Assembly: GCA_027031505.1 (NCBI GenBank)
Contig: JALVQH010000046.1
Coordinates: 1-6,924, forward strand
Source of the DNA: Campylobacteraceae bacterium
Lineage (GTDB): Bacteria > Campylobacterota > Campylobacteria > Campylobacterales > Sulfurovaceae
Reading direction: 5' to 3'
DNA: 6,924 bases
Shown: positions 1 to 6,886 of the stretch, piece after piece
How the letters are laid out: every line of letters begins with the position of its first letter
Position numbering within the stretch: the stretch's first letter is position 1
The notes under the pieces: model-generated
Told to the model about the DNA's origin: nothing
The model's database searches: none
Seen by the model: only the letters and a program-made list of their open reading frames with translations
Position numbers and translations under genes: made by a program

Positions 1-12
1 CTAACGAAAAAA

Positions 13-18
13 GAGGAG
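13..18 (+). promoter_or_regulatory. Ribosome binding site of the TetR gene
   Basis: GAGGAG lies 9 bases before the ATG at 28, a normal spacing, and supports that ATG as the start. Only 12 bases precede it in the window, so the promoter and any TetR operator lie outside the visible sequence. Confidence 0.75.
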
Positions 19-27
19 AAAACCTGC

Positions 28-651
28 ATGAAACGGATCGTCAAGACAGCTGTAGAACGACGGGAGGAAATCGTCCGTGCTGCCGGGGAGTTGTTTGCTG
101 AGCGAGGGTATGGGGCGGTATCCGTCGAGAGCATTATCCGGCGGGTGGGGATCGCCAAGGGGACATTTTATCACCACTTCCGATCCAAAGAAGCCCTCCT
201 TGAAGCCCTCGTCACAAAGACACTCGACGGGATCATCGCTGCGGCGGAACAGGTCGTCGCCGATCCTGCGCTCGATGCGCTGGGCAAGATGGCGGCACTG
301 CTTGGGAGCAATGGTGCCGATCATGACCCCGGGAAAGAGGCGATCGTCGATTCGCTGCACCACCCTGACAATCGACAGTTGCACGAACGGATCAATATCG
401 AGACGATCCTCCGCCTCTCACCCCTCCTCGCCCAAATCGTCGAACAGGGCAACACGGAGGGAGTCTGGGATGTCCGTAAGCCACTTGAGACGGTGCAGCT
501 GCTGCTGAGTGGATCGCAGTGCCTGCTCGACGGTGGGCTTTTTGTCTGGAGCGAATCGGAGCGTGCAACGCGGTTGCAAGCGCTACAGGCAATGATCGAA
601 CGGACACTCGGTGCCGAAGAGGGATCGTTCGGCTTTATCGTACGTCACTAA
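28..651 (+). CDS. TetR/AcrR-family transcriptional regulator
   Basis: A 207-residue protein of typical TetR length. TetR proteins are dimeric cytoplasmic repressors that leave DNA when a small ligand binds the C-terminal domain. Residues about 11-58 form the TetR_N helix-turn-helix: a helix with AAGELFAERGYG, then SVESIIRRVGIAKGTFYHHF, whose GTFYHHF recognition-helix end and following FRSKEALL are family hallmarks. Residues about 60-207 are the variable, mostly helical ligand and dimerisation domain; the stretch QGNTEGVWDVRKPLETVQLLL (139-159) resembles a recurring pattern in one TetR subgroup. The ATG is supported by a good GAGGAG. The stop is 16 bases before the CPBP membrane-protein gene, so the two are probably one transcript and the regulator probably controls both. 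The ligand and operator cannot be read from the sequence. The family call is secure; the target is inference. Confidence 0.94.
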   Translation: MKRIVKTAVERREEIVRAAGELFAERGYGAVSVESIIRRVGIAKGTFYHHFRSKEALLEALVTKTLDGIIAAAEQVVADPALDALGKMAALLGSNGADHDPGKEAIVDSLHHPDNRQLHERINIETILRLSPLLAQIVEQGNTEGVWDVRKPLETVQLLLSGSQCLLDGGLFVWSESERATRLQALQAMIERTLGAEEGSFGFIVRH

Positions 652-654
652 CCA

Positions 655-661
655 TAAGGAG
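655..661 (+). promoter_or_regulatory. Ribosome binding site that fixes the CPBP start
   Basis: TAAGGAG lies 6 bases before the ATG at 668. This favours 668 over an in-frame upstream start at 611, which would overlap the TetR gene and add 19 residues that do not look like membrane protein. The site sits in the 16-base gap after the TetR stop, so translation of the two genes may be coupled. Confidence 0.8.
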
Positions 662-667
662 CCCACC

Positions 668-1501
668 ATGTCTGAACCCAACAACACCACCATCCTCAAC
701 CGCTACGACCGTACCCTTTGGTTTTACATCCTCTCCCTCCTGATCCCGTGGGTGCTCTGGCTGAGTGCCGGATACCTCAGCCATCGATCCGCCCCCACCC
801 CGGCACTCCTCACCCTCGAAGGATTCCTCGGACTGGCCGGACTGATCGCTCCGGTGCTGGTCGCGGCCGGATATTTCCGTGACCCGGTGCTGCGGACAGA
901 CCTGTGGGGGCGGCTCTTCCGCCTTGGCGGTTTTCCCCGTATCTACCTCTTCGCCGCCCTCTTCCTGATCCCCCTGAGCCTCATGATCGCCCAGCTCCTC
1001 TCCCTGCTGCTCGGACACGAACTGGATCAGTTTGTCATCCGGGGACATGCGTCGTTTACCTCGGCGCTCTTCCCCACCTGGCTGATTCTCCTCCTTGCCC
1101 CAGTCATCGAAGAGCTGGCCTGGCACTCCTACGGCACCGATGCCCTCCGGCGACGCTTCAGCCTCTTCTGGACTTCCATGATCTTCGCCCTCTACTGGAC
1201 AGTATGGCACCTCCCGCTGGCCACCATCAAGGGCTACTACCAGAGCAACCTCGTCACCGAAGGGGGAATCTATGCACTCAATTTTGCTCTGAGCCTTTTT
1301 GTCTTCGTCCTCCTGATGAACTGGCTCTATTACAAAACCGGCCGGAGCGTCCTCGTCGCCATCCTCTTCCACCTCTCCGCCAACATCGCCAACGAAATGT
1401 TTGATACCCATCCTGACAGCAAAGTGATCCAGACAGGAATCCTCCTGCTTGTTACGATCGTCGTTCTGCTGCGAAACCGTACTCTGTTTTTCCACCGTTG
1501 A
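668..1501 (+). CDS. CPBP-family intramembrane protein (CAAX protease-like, Abi)
   Basis: A 277-residue, very hydrophobic protein with about eight probable membrane segments (near residues 17-36, 47-69, 92-116, 134-150, 166-183, 202-222, 228-242 and 254-269). It carries the three CPBP motifs in order: E148-E149 in PVIEELAWHSYGTD, H181 in WTVWHLPL, and H235-x3-N239 in LFHLSANIAN. In this family the Glu and His residues form the intramembrane protease site related to Rce1. Bacterial members are linked to bacteriocin immunity, peptide processing or membrane-stress roles, but most have no known substrate. Motif 1 is usually EExxWR or EExxxR; here the Arg position is H153, so catalysis is likely but not assured. 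The protein has no signal peptide. It follows a TetR gene by 16 bases and is probably under its control. The substrate is unknown. Confidence 0.88.
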   Translation: MSEPNNTTILNRYDRTLWFYILSLLIPWVLWLSAGYLSHRSAPTPALLTLEGFLGLAGLIAPVLVAAGYFRDPVLRTDLWGRLFRLGGFPRIYLFAALFLIPLSLMIAQLLSLLLGHELDQFVIRGHASFTSALFPTWLILLLAPVIEELAWHSYGTDALRRRFSLFWTSMIFALYWTVWHLPLATIKGYYQSNLVTEGGIYALNFALSLFVFVLLMNWLYYKTGRSVLVAILFHLSANIANEMFDTHPDSKVIQTGILLLVTIVVLLRNRTLFFHR

Positions 1502-1551
1502 ATGGAGAGCAATAATTCGTCTTTTTGTTTTGTGGAGGGAAGTGAGGGGGG

Positions 1552-1579
1552 GTTCCCGATCGGGAGATCGGGAACGAGG
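1552..1579 (+). repeat. REP-like hairpin, GGGA loop, GAGG tail (copy 1)
   Basis: The left arm GTTCCCGATC (1552-1561), loop GGGA (1562-1565) and right arm GATCGGGAAC (1566-1575) form a perfect 10-bp stem, followed by GAGG (1576-1579). It starts 51 bases after the CPBP stop. No T-run follows on either strand, so it is not a standard intrinsic terminator. The hairpin at 6857-6882 has the same loop and tail with compensated stem changes, which marks both as copies of one repeat family. The TTCCC...GGGAACGAG form resembles REP elements mobilised by RAYT (Y1/TnpA-REP) transposases; that family link is inference, since no such transposase is in the window. Confidence 0.7.
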
Positions 1580-1742
1580 CAGTGGTCGGCAATCGCTTTT
1601 GTGTTACTTATCGCTACAATATCCTGCTGTATATTTTTCCAGGAGATACAGGGTCGGCATTGCCTTGTATTTATTTGTCTGCCGCATGCAATGGGTATCG
1701 GGTCTGGTACAGCGATGGCTTCAGGAGAAGAGAGGATGTAAT

Positions 1743-1759
1743 CTTTTTTAAGGTATACT
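1743..1759 (+). promoter_or_regulatory. Possible promoter of the HD-GYP/kinase operon
   Basis: A T-run TCTTTTTTAAGG leads into TATACT (1754-1759), a good match to a sigma-70 -10 box, about 60 bases before the start codon at 1820. No TTGACA-like -35 box lies at the usual distance. A T-rich stretch replacing the -35 box is known from Campylobacterota, which is one reason to consider that phylum. This is a visual match only. Confidence 0.35.
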
Positions 1760-1806
1760 TGTAAAGTTGCCCGGGATTAAGTCGGTCAAAAAGGAAGAGA
1801 GGATAC

Positions 1807-1811
1807 GAGGA
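1807..1811 (+). promoter_or_regulatory. Ribosome binding site of the HD-GYP regulator
   Basis: GAGGA lies 8 bases before the ATG at 1820. The encoded protein starts [12 protein letters not shown], the normal distance of a receiver domain's first strand from its N-terminus, so the start is well supported. Confidence 0.65.
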
Positions 1812-1819
1812 AAATAGAA

Positions 1820-2869
1820 ATGATACTGAACTATAACGTATTGGTCGTGGACGATGTGGCGGACAATATTCAAATGGTGATGAATATTCTCAAAACCGAC
1901 AACTACAATCTCTCCTTTGCCCAAAGCGGACGGCAGGCTCTGACGCTCCTGAAAAACGATGGCTTTGATCTTGTGCTCCTCGATATCATGATGCCGGGTC
2001 TTGACGGGATCGAAACGTTCAAAGTGATGAAAGAAGATTCCCAGATGAAGGATATTCCCGTAATTTTCCTCACGGCAAAAACCGATGTGGACACCATCGA
2101 GAAGACTTTCAAACTCGGCGCAGTGGACTATATCACCAAACCTTTTCATCCCTCAGAGCTCCTTGCCCGTGTCCGGAATCATCTGCAGCTCTACCACGCA
2201 CGCAAGCTCCTCGAACTCAACAACATTTCCCTCAAAACACAGCTCCAGGAGACCGAGCGGAGGATCCGTACCGAACTGGAGATTACCCAGCAGGAGATTA
2301 TCGATGCTTTGATGGAGGTGGTCGAGTCGGTCTCGGACGAGAGTGGCAAACATGTCAAAAGGGTGGCCGAGATCGCACGGCTTCTCGCACGCAAGTCCCC
2401 CATGCTCAATGCCGACGACGAGGAGCTGATCTACGTCACGGCTCCGATGCACGATATCGGCAAGCTCTTTATCCCCCCCGAGATCCTCCACAAGCCGGGC
2501 AAGCTGACACCGGAAGAGTTCGAAGTGATGAAAACCCATACCATCAAGGCACACAAGATTCTGAAGATCTCCAACCGCCGTGTCCTGAATGCTGCGGACA
2601 TTATCGCTACTCAGCACCACGAAAACTATGACGGCAGCGGTTACCCCTATGGCCTCAAAAAGGAAGAAATCCATCTCTACGGGCGGGTGGTAGCCATCGC
2701 GGATGTACTGGATGCCCTCACTCACAAACGAGCCTACAAAGACCCCTGGAGTCCCGAGAAAGCGTTCCGCTACATTGCCGAAAACGGCGGAAAAAAATTT
2801 GATCCCAATCTGGTCGATATATTACTGGAAAACCAGGAAGATTTTGAATCCATCCTGAGAGAAATCTGA
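1820..2869 (+). CDS. Response regulator with HD-GYP c-di-GMP phosphodiesterase domain
   Basis: A 349-residue cytoplasmic protein of RpfG-like layout. Residues 5-122 are a receiver with all key residues: acidic pair D11-D12, phosphoacceptor D55 ([10 protein letters not shown]), T85 and K107 (ITKPF). Residues about 125-165 are charged and helical, a likely coiled-coil linker. Residues about 165-349 are the HD-GYP domain, which hydrolyses c-di-GMP to pGpG or GMP. Its metal-site residues look complete: E174, H178, H211-D212 (HDIGKLFIP) with K215, H240, H266-H267 ([11 protein letters not shown]) and D295, with the GYP triplet at 274-276. Their spacing matches what I recall of the trinuclear-iron enzyme PmGH, including the extra Glu, so it should be active. 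The hybrid kinase gene begins 49 bases downstream and is the likely partner; phosphorylation of D55 would then tune c-di-GMP breakdown. The family call is near certain; the partnership is inference from position. Confidence 0.97.
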   Translation: MILNYNVLVVDDVADNIQMVMNILKTDNYNLSFAQSGRQALTLLKNDGFDLVLLDIMMPGLDGIETFKVMKEDSQMKDIPVIFLTAKTDVDTIEKTFKLGAVDYITKPFHPSELLARVRNHLQLYHARKLLELNNISLKTQLQETERRIRTELEITQQEIIDALMEVVESVSDESGKHVKRVAEIARLLARKSPMLNADDEELIYVTAPMHDIGKLFIPPEILHKPGKLTPEEFEVMKTHTIKAHKILKISNRRVLNAADIIATQHHENYDGSGYPYGLKKEEIHLYGRVVAIADVLDALTHKRAYKDPWSPEKAFRYIAENGGKKFDPNLVDILLENQEDFESILREI

Positions 2870-2905
2870 TGCCGACGCATCTTCTGCCGGAAACCAGGCA
2901 TCTCC

Positions 2906-2912
2906 GGAGGAG
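2906..2912 (+). promoter_or_regulatory. Ribosome binding site that fixes the kinase start
   Basis: GGAGGAG, a very strong Shine-Dalgarno, lies 6 bases before the ATG at 2919. A TTG codon in frame directly before that ATG (2916) would be only 3 bases from it, so the ATG at 2919 is preferred, giving 1276 residues. Confidence 0.8.
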
Positions 2913-2918
2913 CCGTTG

Positions 2919-5900
2919 ATGCGCCGGAAACTGTTGATGTTTCTCATCCTCCTGGCATGCAGAGCGTTTGCCGGGGTAGGCTCTCCCGCTGCGCCATCCG
3001 GGAGTGACGTCAACCGGAGCATACCTGTGTTTACCCCGGAAGAGCAGGCATGGATTGCAGTTCATCCGGTCGTACGGATCGGGGCACACAAACGGTGGAT
3101 TCCCTATGACTTTGTCGATGATTTCGGTGCCCCAACAGGTATCATAGCGGATCTCCTCAAAACCTTGAGCCGGAAGAGCGGGTTGCAGTTCCAGATCCTT
3201 CCCGACAAATGGAATGCTTCGGTTCACAAGCTCCTCGCGGGTCAACTCGACGGACTCACCGCCATCACAAAGACCGCAGACAACAAGGAGAGTTTCTTCT
3301 TCACCGACCCGTATGCCCGAACGCACATCGTCATCATCGCACAATCGACCCGTGACGATATCCACTCGATCGAAGACCTGAAGGGCAAAACTGTCAGCGT
3401 CACCAAAAGCGGTTACGCCCGGACATGGCTCAAAGAACACTACCCTGCTCTGCATCTTGTTCCGGTTCCTTCGAGCCTCATGGCACTCAGAGCGGTCGCC
3501 TCCGGCAAGGTTGATGCCTGTATCGGCAACAGTCTTACCACCAATTACCTCATGAGAGAAAACCGCATTGATGGACTCAAAAGCGTCGCCGATCTGTCCG
3601 AGCTCGACACAAATGTCTCCATCGCTATCGATCGCAACAAGCCGATCCTTTACTCCATCATCAACAAATCGATCCGGGCACTTTCGCAGTCGGAGCGTAA
3701 CGCAATTGTCACTACATGGGCTCGCCCCCCCTCCTTCCGTACTGTAGCGTTGACACCCGAAGAGAAAGCATATATCAAAAAGCACCCTGTTGTCACTGTA
3801 GGCGACGGTGACAGCTGGGCTCCGATCGGTTTCGTCGACAAGGGTCGCTACGTTGGGATCGCAAAAGACTACCTCGATCTCATTGCCCAGCGCACCGGAT
3901 TGACGTTCAAGATGGTCATTGGAAACTGGAGTCAATTTTACGAGGCGATGAAGGCAGATCGAAACGACAGCGTGGATATGCTTGACACTCTGATGCTGAC
4001 GCCTGAGAGGCTCACCTATTTCAATTTCACGCCTCCGTATATCACGATGCAGAAATTTTTCTTCATCCGAAACGATGTGCCGGCACGAACCTTCGATGAC
4101 CTGAATGGAAAAACCATCGCGATTCCGAAAAACTGGAACGAGATCGGCTTCGTCAAAAAGCACTTCCCCGGGATCAAAATCCTCGTGACGGAGAGTTTCC
4201 CCGATGCACTCAATGCAGTCATCACAAAAAAGGCCGACCTCCTCATCGATGACTATCTCGTACTTGAGTATGTGCTGGAGCGGCGGGGGATCTTCACCAT
4301 CGTCCCGTTCAAGACCGTAGGCAAAGATGCCATCGATCACATGCGCATGGCGACAAAAAAAAGCAATCCCATCCTCGCCTCCATCCTCACCAAAGCCATG
4401 AAGAGTATCGAACCGATAGAACAAAAAGCCATCTACGCCAAGTGGATCAAAATCAACCGCCCATCAAGAGCCCGGATCCAGCTCAGCAGGAAGGAGCGTG
4501 CCTGGATTCGAAAGCATCCCGTTCTGCATGTCGCCACCGATCCCGATCGTGCACCTCTGGAGTTTGTCGATGAACAGGGGCATTTTCAGGGGATGTCAAG
4601 GGAGTATCTCACTATTGTCTCCCGATTGACAGGATTGAAGTTCCAGCGCAGCGATACGAAAACATGGCAGGAGAGTATGGCGTATGTTCATGATAAAAAA
4701 AGTGACATGTTCTCCTGCATCTCCGAAACGCCGGAACGTAAAAAAAGTCTCTATTTTTCGCGATCCCATCTGACTTTTCCTTATGTCGCGGTCACCACCG
4801 TCGAGAAGCCCTTCATAGAAAATCTTCATCAACTCGAGGGCAAAACCGTCGCAGTCATCCGGCACCATGATATAGCCGACACCCTCCGGAAACAGCATGC
4901 ACGGATCACTCTTCTGCCTGTAGATACCATCAAGGAGGCACTCGATACCGTCGCTCAAGGCAAGGCCTACGCCTTCATCTCTCTCCTCCCCACCGCAAGC
5001 TACAATCTCAACAAATACGGCTTTGACACACTCAAAATAGCCGGCAAACTGGATCAGAACATCCGGCTCTCCTTCGCCCTGCGCAAGGAACTGGGATCCG
5101 AAGGGACAGCGATCATCGACAAGGCCCTTTCGCATATCTCCCGGATCCAGAGAGAAAAGATCAAAAACCGCTGGCTCTACATCAAGCTCAACAAGGTGGT
5201 GGACTATACAATCCTCTGGATTGTGCTGGGAGTCAGCGCATTGATCATCGCCATCATCCTCTACTGGGCACGAAGACTCCAGCGGGAGATTGCCCATCGC
5301 AAACAGATAGAGGAGGAGCTCAAGATTGCCAAAGAGCGAGCCGAAGAGGCCAACCGAGCCAAATCGATGTTTCTCTCCAACATGAGTCATGAAATCCGCA
5401 CCCCCATGAACGCCATCATCGGCTTTACCGAACTGTTGGATGAGCAACTCAAAGACCGCAAACTCAAGCGGTATGTCCAGACCATCAAAAACGCAGGCCA
5501 CACACTTCTGAAGCTCATCAATGACATCCTCGACCTTTCCAGGATCGAAGCCGGGAAGCTTGAAATACAGAGGCGGGCCGTGGATCTGCACCGACTTCTC
5601 GAAGAGGTCGCATCGGTCTTCACTCTCAAACTTCAGGAGAAAGGGATCGATCTTGTGCTCGATATCGACACATCGATCCCTGAATCCCTCCTCCTTGACG
5701 ATGTCCGCATCCGCCAGATCCTCCTCAATCTCGTCGGCAATGCTCTCAAATTTACCGACAGGGGCTACATTGTTCTTCAAGCCAGGGTCACAGCTGTCGA
5801 GGATCACCGATCCCAGGTCAATCTGCAGATCAATGTGGAAGATACCGGCATCGGTATTCAAGACGATCAAATCCACAAAATTTTCGGAGATTTCGAACAG

Positions 5901-6749
5901 GTCGAAGGGCAGGACAATCGCAAATACGGCGGAACAGGCCTCGGTCTCTCCATCTCCTACCGGCTGGCTCGGATGATGGGGGGAGATCTCAGCGTTACGT
6001 CGCAGAAGGGAGAGGGCTCCACCTTCACCTTCAAGCTCCCCAACGTCGACATCTCCCCCCTCTCCGAAAGGGAAAAGGTACCCGAGAAAGGGGAGAAGAA
6101 GATCACATTCGATCCGGCTAAAATCCTTGTGGTCGATGACGTGGAAGACAACCGGGCACTCATTGTGGCCGATTTTGAAAGTACCCCCCTTCATATCTTT
6201 ACCGCTGTAGACGGACTCGACGCCGTCACTGTATTCAAGCAGGAGCGTCCCGATCTGGTGCTCATGGACATCCGCATGCCAGGACTCAACGGGATCGAAG
6301 CGACGCGGCAGATCAAGCAGATCGCCGACGTGCCGGTCATTGCCCTGACCGCCTCGGTGATGCATGACGACATCGACGGAGAAAAACGGGAGCTGTTTGA
6401 CGGCTTCCTGAAAAAGCCGGTGCTGAAACGATTGCTGTACAGAGAACTTGCCCGTTTCCTTCCCCACAGAGAAGTGGCAATCAAAGATACCAAAGAGCCC
6501 GCTCCGCTGCTTGCGGAGATCAAAACGCTGCTGCAGGCCAACCGGGAGCAAATCGCCCCCCTGATCAAACAATCGAAAAAAACCAACAGCCTGCAGCACA
6601 TCACAGCTTTGTGTGAAGCGCTCAAATCGATTGCGGCAGAGCAGGAGAGCCGTGCACTCTCTACCGTCGCCGAAGATTTGGATGAGGCGATCAAGACCTT
6701 TGATATTCTCGCCATCGAAAAGATCATGCATCTTATTGATTTTGAATAA
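2919..6749 (+). CDS. BvgS/EvgS-like hybrid sensor histidine kinase with three Venus-flytrap domains
   Basis: A 1276-residue inner-membrane sensor. In order: signal peptide 1-18 (RRK, hydrophobic core, AFA cleavage site); three periplasmic SBP_bac_3 (Venus-flytrap) domains at about 38-268, 278-511 and 522-753, each opening with a [TS]xxExAxIxxHP-type motif; one membrane helix 765-784; a charged coiled coil 785-815; HisKA with H824 ([13 protein letters not shown]); HATPase with N-box N937-N941, DTGIGI (975-980) and GGTGLGL (1004-1010); a receiver with D1073-D1074, phosphoacceptor D1117, T1144 and K1166; and a helical HPt-like tail 1195-1276. BvgS and EvgS have two flytraps and a working HPt; here there are three, and the tail has E1233 (EALKS) where HPt proteins have His. 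There is no PAS or HAMP domain. The kinase core looks intact. It likely senses periplasmic solutes and acts with the HD-GYP regulator 49 bases upstream. The ligand is unknown. Confidence 0.97.
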   Translation: MRRKLLMFLILLACRAFAGVGSPAAPSGSDVNRSIPVFTPEEQAWIAVHPVVRIGAHKRWIPYDFVDDFGAPTGIIADLLKTLSRKSGLQFQILPDKWNASVHKLLAGQLDGLTAITKTADNKESFFFTDPYARTHIVIIAQSTRDDIHSIEDLKGKTVSVTKSGYARTWLKEHYPALHLVPVPSSLMALRAVASGKVDACIGNSLTTNYLMRENRIDGLKSVADLSELDTNVSIAIDRNKPILYSIINKSIRALSQSERNAIVTTWARPPSFRTVALTPEEKAYIKKHPVVTVGDGDSWAPIGFVDKGRYVGIAKDYLDLIAQRTGLTFKMVIGNWSQFYEAMKADRNDSVDMLDTLMLTPERLTYFNFTPPYITMQKFFFIRNDVPARTFDDLNGKTIAIPKNWNEIGFVKKHFPGIKILVTESFPDALNAVITKKADLLIDDYLVLEYVLERRGIFTIVPFKTVGKDAIDHMRMATKKSNPILASILTKAMKSIEPIEQKAIYAKWIKINRPSRARIQLSRKERAWIRKHPVLHVATDPDRAPLEFVDEQGHFQGMSREYLTIVSRLTGLKFQRSDTKTWQESMAYVHDKKSDMFSCISETPERKKSLYFSRSHLTFPYVAVTTVEKPFIENLHQLEGKTVAVIRHHDIADTLRKQHARITLLPVDTIKEALDTVAQGKAYAFISLLPTASYNLNKYGFDTLKIAGKLDQNIRLSFALRKELGSEGTAIIDKALSHISRIQREKIKNRWLYIKLNKVVDYTILWIVLGVSALIIAIILYWARRLQREIAHRKQIEEELKIAKERAEEANRAKSMFLSNMSHEIRTPMNAIIGFTELLDEQLKDRKLKRYVQTIKNAGHTLLKLINDILDLSRIEAGKLEIQRRAVDLHRLLEEVASVFTLKLQEKGIDLVLDIDTSIPESLLLDDVRIRQILLNLVGNALKFTDRGYIVLQARVTAVEDHRSQVNLQINVEDTGIGIQDDQIHKIFGDFEQVEGQDNRKYGGTGLGLSISYRLARMMGGDLSVTSQKGEGSTFTFKLPNVDISPLSEREKVPEKGEKKITFDPAKILVVDDVEDNRALIVADFESTPLHIFTAVDGLDAVTVFKQERPDLVLMDIRMPGLNGIEATRQIKQIADVPVIALTASVMHDDIDGEKRELFDGFLKKPVLKRLLYRELARFLPHREVAIKDTKEPAPLLAEIKTLLQANREQIAPLIKQSKKTNSLQHITALCEALKSIAAEQESRALSTVAEDLDEAIKTFDILAIEKIMHLIDFE

Positions 6750-6790
6750 AGTTTCCGGAGGGATGATTTGTTTGTGCACAGAAGTGAGGA

Positions 6791-6816
6791 GTAGGGGGCA
6801 GATCCCGTATCTGCCC
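6791..6816 (+). repeat. REP-like hairpin with GTAG head
   Basis: GTAG (6791-6794), two G's, then left arm GGGCAGAT (6796-6803), loop CCCGT (6804-6808) and right arm ATCTGCCC (6809-6816), a perfect 8-bp stem. A GTAG or GGAG head directly before an imperfect or perfect hairpin is the known signature of REP elements recognised by RAYT transposases; that knowledge is from the family, and the assignment is inference. It lies 41 bases after the kinase stop. No T-run follows, so it is not a standard terminator, though it could protect the 3' end of the mRNA. Its stem is unrelated to the two GGGA-loop hairpins. Confidence 0.6.
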
Positions 6817-6856
6817 GTGACCGGAGACGCATGTTATCTGATTGTTTCTGGGTATG

Positions 6857-6886
6857 CATTCCACATCGGGAGATGTGGAATGAGGA
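6857..6886 (+). repeat. REP-like hairpin, GGGA loop, GAGG tail (copy 2)
   Basis: The left arm CATTCCACATC (6857-6867), loop GGGA (6868-6871) and right arm GATGTGGAATG (6872-6882) form a perfect 11-bp stem. GAGG follows the tenth pair (6882-6885), as in copy 1 at 1552-1579. Compared with copy 1, three stem pairs differ and each change is matched on the other arm. No U-tract follows closely. With the GTAG hairpin 40 bases upstream, it forms a small cluster after the kinase gene. Confidence 0.7.

Larger units (their letters stand above)
1502..1819. other. 318-base intergenic region between the two gene blocks
   Basis: This gap separates the TetR/CPBP unit from the HD-GYP/kinase unit. It contains a purine-rich run (about 1534-1551), a perfect hairpin at 1552-1575, an AT-richer middle, and a T-run followed by TATACT at 1743-1759 that may be the promoter of the next gene. 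Open frames here, such as ATG 1502 to 1741, run through the hairpin, lack a Shine-Dalgarno and resemble no family I know. I see no tRNA or classical terminator with a U-tract. Confidence 0.6.

Noticed and set aside
1552..1575. Hairpin as an intrinsic terminator of the TetR/CPBP unit
   Set aside because: The stem is strong but GAGGCAGTGG follows; there is no T-run on either strand.
1627..1651. CTGTAT...ATACAG inverted repeat as an operator
   Set aside because: Only 6 bp with a 13-base spacer and no second copy in the window; this is within chance.
1502..1741. 79-codon open frame starting just after the CPBP stop, with a hydrophobic stretch
   Set aside because: It has no Shine-Dalgarno, runs through the 1552-1575 hairpin, and has Cys-rich, unbiased composition. 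A small membrane peptide cannot be excluded but nothing supports it.
2887..2907. CCGGA/TCCGG pairing that could mask the kinase ribosome binding site
   Set aside because: It is a 5-bp stem with an 11-base loop covering only two bases of the GGAGGAG; too weak to claim as a regulatory structure.
4596..6779. Long open frame on the - strand opposite the kinase (727 codons)
   Set aside because: It lies wholly antisense to the kinase's recognisable domains and resembles no protein family; it is a by-product of codon bias. The same holds for the - strand frame at 2718-4424.
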